In this document: positions 34,849 to 43,124 of the stretch, in pieces
How positions within the stretch are numbered: position 1 is the first letter of the stretch
Layout: each line of letters begins with the position of its first letter
DNA from: CAYYTU01 sp964474655
GTDB taxonomy: Bacteria > Chloroflexota > Anaerolineae > B4-G1
Reading direction: 5' to 3'
Length of the DNA: 64,000 nucleotides
Assembly: GCA_964474655.1 (NCBI GenBank)
Contig: CAYYTU010000009.1
Location: forward strand, 1-64,000
Program-made: the position numbers and the translations under genes
Notes under the pieces: generated by a model
Seen by the model: the letters and a program-made list of their open reading frames with translations, nothing else
Database searches by the model: none
What the model was told of the DNA's origin: nothing

Positions 34849-36426
34849 ATGCTGAACGACCAGACGTCGCGGCGCGATTGGCTATGGCTGGCCTTGCTGG
34901 GGTTGCTGGTTCACGGCCTTTGGGGGCTGCGGCTGGATTACCCCACCTATTTTGACGCTTACTTTTACACCATCAACGCCCGGCGGCTGGCGGACGGTGC
35001 CGGGCTGACCACGGAGGTCATCTGGCAATTTCTTGATGGACTAACCACGCTGCCCGCGCCTGCGTTCACCTACTGGATGCCGCTGCCGTCGCTGCTGGCG
35101 GCGGGTGGCTACTTGCTGATCGACTCCTTTCGCGGGGCGCAGCTTCCCTTCTGGCTGATGGCTGGGCTGTTGCCGTTGCTGAGCTACGCCATCAGCTGGC
35201 GCCTGATGGGTAATCGGCGGCAGGCCCTTATGGCCGCCCTGTTTACAATGGCCGGCGGCTACTACACGGCCTATTTTGCGCAACCGTCTACTTTTGCCCT
35301 ATTCGGCTTTGTGGGAGGCGGCTGTTTGTTGGCGCTGGCTGTGGGGGTAGAGCAGCGGACGGCCAGTATCTGGTTGCTGGCGGGTTTGCTGGCCGGATTG
35401 GCCCATCTGACGCGGGCTGATGGGGTGCTGCTGGTGGGGTTAGGGGGGCTGTTGTGGCTGCAGATGGTGGTTTCTGACTGGCGACGGAGCGGGCTGGCGT
35501 GGCGGCGGGCGATTGGGCTGCTGGCGGCGCTGGTAGGCGGCTATCTGCTGGTGATGGGCGGCTGGTTCTGGCGCACCTACCAGGTAACGGGGCGGCCGCT
35601 TTCCACGGTAGGCACGCAGACGATATTCCTGACTACGTACGATGACCTATTCGCCTACGGTCGCTCCTTTACGCTGGAAAATTATCTGGCCTGGGGCTGG
35701 GGTAATATCTTACGCTCCAATCTGAGGGCGGTCTGGCTGGCGGCCCAGACGTTTGTGGGGGTGACTGGCCTGACGGCGTTCACGGGGTTTATGGTATGGG
35801 GCTGGCTTCGGCTGCTGCGCCGATCGGAGACGCGCGATTTCCTGCGTCCGTTTACGTGGTACGCGGTGCTCCTCTATAGCGTGATGAGCCTCGTCTTTAC
35901 CTTTCCCGGTCAGCGCGGCAGCTTACTCCACTCCTCGACCGCCTTGTGGCCGTGGTCGATGGCGTTGGCGGCGGCCGGCATCGACTTTGCGGTCGAATGG
36001 GCGGCGAAGAGACGCAGGTCCTGGCGACCGCGACAGGCGAAGCGGCTGTTCAGCGTGGCGTTTGTCGTGATGGTGTGGCTGATCTCACTGACGGTATCGG
36101 GGCGGCTATCCTTGGGGGATGAAGATGTGGCAGTGTTCGAGGCCGTAGGACAGCAGGTTCCGAACGATGCAGTGGTGATGATTGGGGACGCGCCTGGCTT
36201 TCATTACCATACCGATCTGCATGCTATGAGCGTGCCCAACGAGCCGGTTGATGGCCTGCTGGAGGCGGCTGCCGATCTGGGGGTGACTCACGTCTTGCTT
36301 TCCCCCGATCACCCTCAACCACTGGACGATCTCTACACGGGTGAGGTTGTCGACAGTCGTTTGCAGCAGATCTGGGTGGATGAGACGGGCGCGTATCGAC
36401 TCTATCGTGTGGCGGTGGAGGATTAG
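34849..36426 (+). CDS. GT-C-like polytopic membrane protein, putative glycosyltransferase
   Basis: A 525-residue protein with about eleven hydrophobic segments. The first loop has LDYPTYFDAYFYTINARRLADG with an acidic residue after the first helix, as in GT-C enzymes, and LTRADGVLL in a later loop is typical. A C-terminal soluble tail (about 430-525) follows the last helix. Donor and acceptor are unknown. Its stop codon overlaps the end of the convergent ABC transporter gene by 4 nt and no terminator lies between them. Confidence 0.72.
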   Translation: MLNDQTSRRDWLWLALLGLLVHGLWGLRLDYPTYFDAYFYTINARRLADGAGLTTEVIWQFLDGLTTLPAPAFTYWMPLPSLLAAGGYLLIDSFRGAQLPFWLMAGLLPLLSYAISWRLMGNRRQALMAALFTMAGGYYTAYFAQPSTFALFGFVGGGCLLALAVGVEQRTASIWLLAGLLAGLAHLTRADGVLLVGLGGLLWLQMVVSDWRRSGLAWRRAIGLLAALVGGYLLVMGGWFWRTYQVTGRPLSTVGTQTIFLTTYDDLFAYGRSFTLENYLAWGWGNILRSNLRAVWLAAQTFVGVTGLTAFTGFMVWGWLRLLRRSETRDFLRPFTWYAVLLYSVMSLVFTFPGQRGSLLHSSTALWPWSMALAAAGIDFAVEWAAKRRRSWRPRQAKRLFSVAFVVMVWLISLTVSGRLSLGDEDVAVFEAVGQQVPNDAVVMIGDAPGFHYHTDLHAMSVPNEPVDGLLEAAADLGVTHVLLSPDHPQPLDDLYTGEVVDSRLQQIWVDETGAYRLYRVAVED

Positions 36427-38345
36427 CTTCCTGCCCCTGCATCTGGATTGCCGGCGAATGTGGGTGTGGGCTGTGCCTCCCGGCGGAATTGGCTATTGTA
36501 GAGCTCGGCGTAAGGCCCTCCAGCCTTCAGCAGCTGATCGTGCGTCCCTCGCTCGACGATGCGCCCTTGCTCCAGCACCAGCACCTGATCTGCGTTGCGG
36601 ATCGTGCTCAGCCGGTGGGCGATGACGAAAGCCGTGCGCCCTCGCGAGAGGAGGACCTCGTCTAGCGCCTGCTGGATCAGCTGCTCGGTGCGCGTATCGA
36701 CGCTGGAGGTGGCCTCGTCGAGGATCAGAATCCGCGGCTGGGCCAGGATCGCCCGCGCGATGGCGATCAGCTGCCGCTGCCCCTGGCTGAGGGTATGACC
36801 ACGCTCGCCCAGCTCGGTTTCGTAGCCCTTTGGAAGCCGCTGGACGAACTGGTCAGCCTTGGCCAGCTGCGCCGCCTCCAGCACCTCCTCGTCGCTGGCG
36901 TCCAGCCGCCCGTAGCGGATGTTCTCCCTCACGGTGCCGGAGAAGAGGAACGTATCCTGGAGCACAACCCCCATCTGTTTCCGCAGGCTTTTGCGGGTGA
37001 TCTCCCGTAGGTCGTACCCGTCGATCCGGACTGCTCCTTCGTCCACGTCGTAGAAGCGGGCCAGCAGGCTGACGAGCGTTGTCTTGCCCGCGCCGGTCGG
37101 GCCGACCATGGCCAGCGTCTGTCCCGGCTTTGCCGTGATATTGATGTTCTGCAACACCACCTCCTGCTGATCCTGTTGATCGTCATCGTAGGCGAAGGAG
37201 ACGCGGTCAAATGTCACGTGGCCCTGGATGGGTGGCAGTGACACAGCGTCAGGGGCATCGGCCAGATCCGGTTTCGTATCCAGCAGCTCGAAGACCCGCT
37301 CGGCGCCAGCGATGGCTGCCTGGAGCTGCGCGTAGAGGACTGCCAGGCCGCGGATCGGCTCGTAGAAGCGCCGCACGTAGATCACGAAGGAGATGATGAC
37401 GCCTACGCTGATTAGTGACGGGTCGTGCAGAGCCAGATAGCCCCCGTAGCCGGCCACGATGGCCAGGGCAATCGTGCTGAGCACGTCGAGGGTGGGCGAG
37501 AAAGCGGACAGAACCACCTGGGCCTGGACGTTGGCGTCGCGATTGGCGGCATTGATCGCCTCGAACTCGGCTGCGCTCTCATCCTCGCGAGCGAAGGCCT
37601 GGACCTCGCGCACGGCGGCGATGTTCTCCTGCAGCTCGGCGCTCACCTCGCCGATGGTCTCTCTGGTGCGGCGGAAGGCCGCGCGGGCCCGGTGCGAGAA
37701 GAAGTTCGTGCAGACCATCATCACTGGCAGGACGACGAAGCTGACTAACGCCAGCCGCCAGTTTAGGCTTACCATTGAGATCAGGATACCGACCAGCGTC
37801 AGACCTATACTGGCGAAGCCCGCGATCCCGCCGCTGAAGGCCTGGTTGATGACGTCGGTATCGTTGACCAGGCGCGACATCAGGTCACCGGCTTCGTGCT
37901 GCTTGAAAAAGACCAGCGTCAGGGTTTGGACGCGCTCGAAAATTTGAGTGCGCAGGCGGAGCAACACCCGCTGCCCGACCAGCATCATCAAGTAGAACTG
38001 CACCACGGTCGTGACCCAGGCCAGCAAGTAGACCATCAGCGTCAGCACCATCGTCCGCGTCAGGCCAACGGTCCGACCGGCGTCCGGGGGAAGGAGCCAT
38101 TGGAGCCAGAGCGGCGCTGTGGCCTCTCCTTCGGTCACAGGGTTGATGAAGAGATCGACGGCCAGCCCAGTCAGATAGGGAGCAGCGATCTGTAGCAGCG
38201 TGTTGAAGATGATCAATACGGCCACCACGGCGATAATCTTCCAAAAAGGGCGGAAATAACGCAACAGCCGCATCAACGTTGCGCCGATGTCGGTGGGCTT
38301 GCTTTGGTCTTCGACCAGCTTGCCAAATCTCTTAGCGCCGATCAT
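36423..38345 (-). CDS. ABC exporter half-transporter, canonical catalytic-site partner of a heterodimer
   Basis: A 640-residue TMD-NBD protein. The NBD has Walker A GPTGAGKTT, Q-loop VLQDTFLFS, a non-standard signature LSQGQRQ (about residue 520), Walker B LILDEATSS with catalytic Glu544, and H-loop IAHRLST. In heterodimeric exporters of the BmrCD/TM287-288 type, the consensus-Glu subunit carries the altered signature, exactly as seen here. The start ATG 38345 overlaps the stop of the upstream partner (ATGA). Confidence 0.92.
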   Translation of the reverse strand: MIGAKRFGKLVEDQSKPTDIGATLMRLLRYFRPFWKIIAVVAVLIIFNTLLQIAAPYLTGLAVDLFINPVTEGEATAPLWLQWLLPPDAGRTVGLTRTMVLTLMVYLLAWVTTVVQFYLMMLVGQRVLLRLRTQIFERVQTLTLVFFKQHEAGDLMSRLVNDTDVINQAFSGGIAGFASIGLTLVGILISMVSLNWRLALVSFVVLPVMMVCTNFFSHRARAAFRRTRETIGEVSAELQENIAAVREVQAFAREDESAAEFEAINAANRDANVQAQVVLSAFSPTLDVLSTIALAIVAGYGGYLALHDPSLISVGVIISFVIYVRRFYEPIRGLAVLYAQLQAAIAGAERVFELLDTKPDLADAPDAVSLPPIQGHVTFDRVSFAYDDDQQDQQEVVLQNINITAKPGQTLAMVGPTGAGKTTLVSLLARFYDVDEGAVRIDGYDLREITRKSLRKQMGVVLQDTFLFSGTVRENIRYGRLDASDEEVLEAAQLAKADQFVQRLPKGYETELGERGHTLSQGQRQLIAIARAILAQPRILILDEATSSVDTRTEQLIQQALDEVLLSRGRTAFVIAHRLSTIRNADQVLVLEQGRIVERGTHDQLLKAGGPYAELYNSQFRREAQPTPTFAGNPDAGAGS

Positions 38346-40072
38346 TGCCACTTCTCCAGCTGCGAGTCGTAAATCGCTGCATAGATGGCGCTCTCTCTCA
38401 TCAGCTCCTCGTGCGTGCCGCGGGCGGCGATTTCCCCCTTGTCCAGCACCAGGATCTGATCGGCGTTGAGCACCGTGGCGAGACGTTGCGCGATGACGAA
38501 CGAGGTTCGGTTCTCCATCAGGCGATCCAGCGCTTGCTGGATGGCGTACTCGGTCTCGTAGTCAACGTTGGAGGTGGCATCATCCAGGATGAGGATGCGG
38601 GGGTCCAGAATGACGGCTCGTGCGATGGCGATGCGCTGCTTTTGCCCGCCAGAAAGCGTCACGCCGCGCTCGCCGACCGGCGTCTCGTAGCCCTCTGGAA
38701 AGCTGGTGATGAAATCGTGAGCCTCGGCGGTCTTGGCCGCGGCGATGATCTCCTTCATTGAGGCGTCGGGGCGCCCGAAGGCGATGTTCTCGCGGATCGT
38801 GCCGGCGAAGAGCGTCGTCTCCTGCAATACGATGCCGATCTTCTGACGCAGGGAATCCAGTGTTACGTCCCGCACATCGTATCCGTCGATCTTGACCCAG
38901 CCGGCCGTCACGTCGTAGAAACGCGGGATCAAGTTGATCACCGTCGATTTGCCGGATCCGGTCGCGCCGAGCAGCGCGATTGTCTGACCGGGTTCGGCTA
39001 CGAAGTTGATGTCCTTGAGCACCATCTCGCCGCTTTCGAAGTAGCGGAAGTAGACGTGTTCGAAGGTCACGCGTCCCTTGATGACCTTCAGCTCGGTCGC
39101 GTCGCCCTTTTCCACTACCTCGGATTGGGCGTCGAGAATCTCAAAGATGCGCTCGGCCGAAGCGCCGGCCTGCGAGATCATAGTGATAATCATCCCCAGC
39201 ATCAACATCGGGAAAAAGGCCATCATCACGTAGTTGGTGAAGGCGACCAGATTGCCCACGCTGATCCGACCAGCGATGGCCTGATACCCTCCGACCCAGT
39301 AGACCGTCAGCTGCGCCAGGTTGGCGATGAGGAAGATGAGCGGGATTCCCACCGCCAGCAGCCGCCCCACGACGATGTTGAGATTGAAGAGCTTCTGGTT
39401 GGCCTGGGCGTAGCGGCGGGTTTCGTAAGGCTCCCGTGCGAAAGCTTTGACCACCCGCAGGCCGACCAGATTCTCTTGCAGCACAGTGTTGAGATCGGAT
39501 AATCGCTGTTGGATGCGGCTGAAGAGAGGACGGGCTTTGCTGGCGAAAAGGGTGAAAATGCCCAGCGTGAGGGGCATTAGCACCAGCATAATCAGCGCCA
39601 GCTGCCAATCGGTGATGACCAGCAGGGTGACGCTGCCGATCAGCATCAGGATGGCGCTTACGAACTGGATGAAGCCCCGTCCGACGAAGCGATGGACCAT
39701 CTCGACATCGGATGTGGCGCGGGTGAGCAGCTGCCCAGTCTGCGCTCGATCGTGGTAGCTGAACGAGAGGGCGTGAATCTTAGCATAAAGATCATTGCGC
39801 AAGTCGTATGCCACGCCCTGAGCAGTGCGCGCCGCCAGTACGCCCTGCACAAAGGAGAAGATCGATCCGGCGATAGCCAGCACCACTGTGATGATCGCGC
39901 CCCAGATGACGATGTCCATCCGCCCGGCTTCGATGCCCTGGTCCAGGATCATTTGAATCAGTCGGGGGGTGGCGAGGCGCGTTGCGCTGCCGATAAGTAA
40001 GCAGACGAAAGCGCCCAGAGCCAGGCGCCGATATCGTCGAAGGTAGCCGAGTGTGCGGAGGATATCTCTCAC
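38342..40072 (-). CDS. ABC exporter half-transporter, degenerate-site partner of a heterodimer
   Basis: A 576-residue TMD-NBD protein with Walker A GATGSGKST, Q-loop VLQETTLFA, normal signature LSGGQKQR and Walker B LILDDATSN, where the catalytic Glu is replaced by Asp498. The H-loop region reads IAQRLAT with Gln in place of the switch His. Together these mark the degenerate ATP site typical of one half of heterodimeric exporters. GTG 40072 is chosen because it overlaps the stop of the TetR gene (GTGA); the upstream extension is out-of-frame coding. The operon is tetR, this gene, then the partner at 36423-38345. Substrate unknown; multidrug export is typical. Confidence 0.92.
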   Translation of the reverse strand: MRDILRTLGYLRRYRRLALGAFVCLLIGSATRLATPRLIQMILDQGIEAGRMDIVIWGAIITVVLAIAGSIFSFVQGVLAARTAQGVAYDLRNDLYAKIHALSFSYHDRAQTGQLLTRATSDVEMVHRFVGRGFIQFVSAILMLIGSVTLLVITDWQLALIMLVLMPLTLGIFTLFASKARPLFSRIQQRLSDLNTVLQENLVGLRVVKAFAREPYETRRYAQANQKLFNLNIVVGRLLAVGIPLIFLIANLAQLTVYWVGGYQAIAGRISVGNLVAFTNYVMMAFFPMLMLGMIITMISQAGASAERIFEILDAQSEVVEKGDATELKVIKGRVTFEHVYFRYFESGEMVLKDINFVAEPGQTIALLGATGSGKSTVINLIPRFYDVTAGWVKIDGYDVRDVTLDSLRQKIGIVLQETTLFAGTIRENIAFGRPDASMKEIIAAAKTAEAHDFITSFPEGYETPVGERGVTLSGGQKQRIAIARAVILDPRILILDDATSNVDYETEYAIQQALDRLMENRTSFVIAQRLATVLNADQILVLDKGEIAARGTHEELMRESAIYAAIYDSQLEKWQ

Positions 40073-40683
40073 GAAGAGCGCTTCCAGGCTGGGCCGGCGG
40101 CCCCTTCCATCAGGAGATCCACCGACGCATCGAGCATTTCCGCCAGGGAGAGGGAACGATGAGTGTGCCCGTGATGCCACATCATCACACGCTGGAAGAA
40201 GAGCGCTCGAATCACATTTGAGAGGAACTCGGCGTCCAGGTCGTCACGTATTTCATCGGCTTGCTGAGCCTGATGGACTTGCTTGGTCAACACATCACGC
40301 AGGGCGTGACCAGGGTGAATATCGCGATAACGGGTCATTGCTGCAAACAATTGCCGGGCCAGGTGGGGTTCGCAGAGGGGGTTGCCGGACATTAGTCGTA
40401 AGGCCAATTTGATGCGCTCCACCGCGCTCTTCGGTGCGCCGTTCTGGGGATCAAGGCGATTCTCCAACGCCTTCAGGTGCTCGGCGGCGATCATCGGCAG
40501 AATCGCCTCTTTGGTCTCGAAGTAATTGAAGAACGTCCCTTTGGCCACACCGGCCAGATTGGTGATAGATTTGATCGTGGTCGCAGCATAGCCCTGCTCG
40601 GAGAAGAGTTGTAGAGCGGCCTCCATCAGCTTCTGCCGAGTCTCTTGTTTTTTTCGTTCCCGTCGCGAGAGTTGTCTGTTCAT
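40069..40683 (-). CDS. TetR/AcrR-family repressor, likely controlling the ABC exporter
   Basis: A 204-residue regulator. The N-terminal HTH is classic TetR (TRQKLMEAALQLFSEQGYAATTIKSI, GVAKGTFFNYFETKEAIL, about residues 12-60) and the C-terminal ligand domain is divergent. It is cotranscribed with and overlaps the exporter gene, so ligand-induced derepression of drug export is the likely role. ATG 40683 is preferred to the TTG 24 nt upstream, which would lie in the probable operator region. Confidence 0.92.
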   Translation of the reverse strand: MNRQLSRRERKKQETRQKLMEAALQLFSEQGYAATTIKSITNLAGVAKGTFFNYFETKEAILPMIAAEHLKALENRLDPQNGAPKSAVERIKLALRLMSGNPLCEPHLARQLFAAMTRYRDIHPGHALRDVLTKQVHQAQQADEIRDDLDAEFLSNVIRALFFQRVMMWHHGHTHRSLSLAEMLDASVDLLMEGAAGPAWKRSS

Positions 40684-40713
40684 ATCTTTGAACCCACAAT
40701 TGCCCAAAACTGA

Positions 40714-40741
40714 ATTGTATGCTGGAGGGAGATTCTGTCAA
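40714..40741 (-). promoter_or_regulatory. Promoter of the tetR-ABC exporter operon
   Basis: On the minus strand a consensus TTGACA (40741-40736), a 16-nt spacer and TACAAT (40719-40714), about 30 nt before the tetR start. The short leader between -10 and ATG is the likely repressor site but shows no strong palindrome. A run of nine or more G (40749-40761) lies just upstream. Confidence 0.65.
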
Positions 40742-40882
40742 CCTTAGGGGTGGGGGGGGGAGGTATTTGTGGTCGATGGTATAGTGGCTAACCTCCCCGC
40801 CGGTGGAGAGATGGACGATGTGCGCGATGGAGGACGTCTCCCAGGGGCGCTCCAAGCGCTCCGTTGATGAGAGATCCCCGCT

Positions 40883-41461
40883 TCAGCTATGCTCACGCAG
40901 AATCAGCTCCTCCAGGGAGCGCTTGGGCACGTGGTGGACGTCATTTTCGTCGCGATAATACTCGATGCCGCTCTCAGCATCGGCCTCCTCCAGCACAACT
41001 GTCTCCGCGGGCTTACCCAGCGCCAGCACCAGGAGGATCTCGTATCGCTTCGGTACGTCGAGCGTCTGCCGCAGCTCCTCGCGGTCGATGGCACCGAGCA
41101 TACAGCCGCCGAAGCCCCGCTCGGCCGCGCCGAGCATAATCGACTGTGCCGCAATGCCGTGATCGCAGCCGAAGGATCTGCGGATCTCTGTGTCGCCTAG
41201 GATGATGATGTAGGCCGCTGGACGCTCTCCCTCCGCCGGGCCATCCCAGTCCTTGAGGTAGCCAGCCCAGCGGGTGTGGGGGAAGATACGAGCGTTCATC
41301 GCCGGGTCACAGCTTAGGATATACTTCAGCGGTTGCAAGTTCGCGCCCGACGCGGACAGCCGCGCCAGGTTCACCAACGCCCGCAGCGTCTCGACCCGCA
41401 GCGGAACATCCTGCTGAAACCGTCGATAACTACGGTTCTTCCGAATCAGTTCTTCAAGCAT
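40883..41461 (-). CDS. Nitroreductase-family flavoprotein
   Basis: A 192-residue FMN-dependent oxidoreductase: RKNRSYRRFQQD at the N-terminus, LARLSASGANLQPLKYIL and GIAAQSIMLGAAERGFGGCMLG are characteristic nitroreductase-fold blocks. It probably reduces nitro or quinone compounds with NAD(P)H; the natural substrate is unknown. ATG 41461 is chosen because GGGAGGAAA lies 6 nt upstream. It is followed by a gap, then the tetR promoter region on the same strand. Confidence 0.88.
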   Translation of the reverse strand: MLEELIRKNRSYRRFQQDVPLRVETLRALVNLARLSASGANLQPLKYILSCDPAMNARIFPHTRWAGYLKDWDGPAEGERPAAYIIILGDTEIRRSFGCDHGIAAQSIMLGAAERGFGGCMLGAIDREELRQTLDVPKRYEILLVLALGKPAETVVLEEADAESGIEYYRDENDVHHVPKRSLEELILREHS

Positions 41462-41482
41462 CTCTTTTTCCTCCCGATCTAT

Positions 41483-41637
41483 TACTACAACGAGCACTAC
41501 AACGAGACTTTGACGAGTCTGTCGAGGGGTGCAATTTTCGCCGAGTCATCATCCTTCGACAGGCTTCGACGTGAGTTCAGCCGAATGGCTCAGGATGACT
41601 ATTGAGGGATCAACTTCGTTGAAATCTCGTTGTAGTA
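41483..41637. mobile_element. 155-bp MITE-like element with 12-bp TIRs and a 4-bp CTAT duplication
   Basis: Perfect terminal inverted repeats TACTACAACGAG (41483-41494) and CTCGTTGTAGTA (41626-41637) are flanked by direct repeats CTAT (41479-41482 and 41638-41641). An extra copy of CACTACAACGAGA lies inside the left end (41495-41507). The interior has a long imperfect palindrome (ATCCTTCGACAGG ... CTCAGGATGACT) of a type widespread in bacterial intergenic DNA. No coding capacity. The remaining 41642-41797 holds nothing I recognise. Confidence 0.7.
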
Positions 41638-41797
41638 CTATTGATGGGGTGTGAAATAGTGCCGGTTACGCTCGCCGCCACAAATCCAACAACAGATTAG
41701 CGTCAGGCTAGCGTAAAATCGACGTCAAGCCTTATGCGACCAGTTGTGATATGATGTTATCGCTTGAGAGAAAGATTACTTTCTTCTCCTCCTTTTG

Positions 41798-41833
41798 AAA
41801 GAGGGTCGAGCCGCGGGGGTCTCGGCCCTCTTT
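41798..41833. terminator. Terminator-like hairpin downstream of the nitroreductase gene
   Basis: AAAGAGGGTCGAG (41798-41810) pairs with CTCGGCCCTCTTT (41821-41833) with one mismatch, 14 nt beyond the end of the minus-strand nitroreductase. The U-tract is short in both directions. Confidence 0.55.
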
Positions 41834-41846
41834 GCACGTCAGGGCC

Positions 41847-42341
41847 TCAGTATCCATCGTAGTGAACCTTATCCGCATTGTACTTGGTGTGAGGCGGCTT
41901 CGATTCTGCCGGATGGCCGACTGGCACCAGACACAGAACGCGTAGATCCTCCGGCAGATTCAGGACCTCCTGCACGTGTTTCTCGCGCTGCGCTCGCGGA
42001 TAGACGGCCACCCAGACGGCGCCCAGATCGAGTCCGGCTGCCGCCAGCAGTAAGTTTTCCGTTGCAGCGCTGGCATCCTCAACCCAGTGATTGGCCTGCT
42101 CGTCGTGTGCACAGACGACGAAGACCACCGGCGCATCGGCGCACATCCCGCTCCAGGGGTGTGTTTCCGCCAGCTGTTGCCGCAGCCTTTCGTCCCGCGC
42201 CACGATAAACTCCCATGGCTGCAGGTTGTTGGCCGAAGGGGCGGCCATCGCTGCTTCCAGCAACGTCTTGACGTCCTCGTCGGACAAAGAGTCGTCGGTA
42301 TAATTACGAATGCTACGTCGTTTCTTGATCAGCTCGAGCAT
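41847..42341 (-). CDS. Nitroreductase-family flavoprotein (second)
   Basis: A 164-residue nitroreductase: LELIKKRRSIRNYTDDSLS at the N-terminus, APSANNLQPWEFIVARD for FMN phosphate binding, and DASAATENLLLAAAGLDLGAVWVAVYP. It is a short single-domain type that would dimerise with FMN at the interface. GAGGAAG lies 6 nt before ATG 42341. Only distantly similar to the other nitroreductase 0.4 kb away, so this is not a recent duplication. Confidence 0.88.
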   Translation of the reverse strand: MLELIKKRRSIRNYTDDSLSDEDVKTLLEAAMAAPSANNLQPWEFIVARDERLRQQLAETHPWSGMCADAPVVFVVCAHDEQANHWVEDASAATENLLLAAAGLDLGAVWVAVYPRAQREKHVQEVLNLPEDLRVLCLVPVGHPAESKPPHTKYNADKVHYDGY

Positions 42342-42384
42342 ATTGACTTCCTCTTGATCTTCTTCGCACTATCACAGATTTGGT

Positions 42385-42426
42385 AGGCTTCCGAAGTCTG
42401 TCCTCCCCCAACTTGTAGATGTACCC
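42385..42426. repeat. Partial copy of the palindromic mobile repeat (one end)
   Basis: Forty-two bases from AGGCTTCCGAAGTCT onward match 49922-49963 at 37 of 42 positions. This is the right terminal part of the MITE-like element that disrupts the MNT gene. The other end is not visible here, so this copy is truncated. Confidence 0.7.
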
Positions 42427-42480
42427 GTAGTACCGGATCTATCGCTGTGGAGGGCTATCGGTCGAGTTTCAAAGGATCTC

Positions 42481-43116
42481 TTACGCCGCCAGAGCTTGTA
42501 AGTGGCAGACATCGTTGAACAAGGTTAGTACGGCCTCACTGCCGGTTGTGACTTCGAAGACGTTGACCGCGCAGGTAGCCTGTCGCAGTTGCCAGAAATG
42601 TTCGTTGCCCAGGCCCAGGATGGCGCAGAGCAGTACACGATTGACCACGGTGTGACCAACCAGCGCCACCGACTGACCTGTGTGATGCTCCACCACCCAA
42701 GCCAGGCCCGCCACGACCCGATCTCGTACGTCGTCCAGATTCTCACCGCCGGGCATTTGGACGGTGTGCGGGGCTTCCCACCAGGCCTGCAACAAATTGG
42801 GGTTATCCGCCTCCACTTCCTGTGGGGAGCGACCCTGCCACTGACCGTAGTCGATATCCAATAATCCTTCGAACGGTTGGGCGCTCAAGCTCTGCGCCTG
42901 GGCAATTGCTTCGGCAGTCTGCATAGCTCGCTGCAAAGGACTGGCGTAGATGGCTTGGATCGGCCAGCGTTCGGCCAGATACCGTCCGGTGGCCTTTGCC
43001 TGTTGGAGGCCAAACGCATCCAGGGATAGGTCGGCCCGACCGCGAAAACGGGTCTCCTTGTTCCATGCGGTCTGACCGTGTCGGACCAGTACGATGCGCG
43101 TGCTTTCTTCTTTCAT
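42481..43116 (-). CDS. Histidine phosphatase (phosphoglycerate-mutase-like) family protein
   Basis: A 211-residue protein with the catalytic LVRHGQTAWN near the N-terminus, IYASPLQRAMQTAEAI, DYGQWQGRSPQEV, and the second His in VALVGHTVVNRVL. Substrates in this family range from phosphosugars to alpha-ribazole phosphate and are not predictable here. ATG 43116 has GGAG about 12 nt upstream; a GTG at 43128 overlapping the previous stop is an alternative. It is coupled to the nucleoside-hydrolase-like gene. Confidence 0.88.
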   Translation of the reverse strand: MKEESTRIVLVRHGQTAWNKETRFRGRADLSLDAFGLQQAKATGRYLAERWPIQAIYASPLQRAMQTAEAIAQAQSLSAQPFEGLLDIDYGQWQGRSPQEVEADNPNLLQAWWEAPHTVQMPGGENLDDVRDRVVAGLAWVVEHHTGQSVALVGHTVVNRVLLCAILGLGNEHFWQLRQATCAVNVFEVTTGSEAVLTLFNDVCHLQALAA

Positions 43117-43124
43117 TCCGTTTC

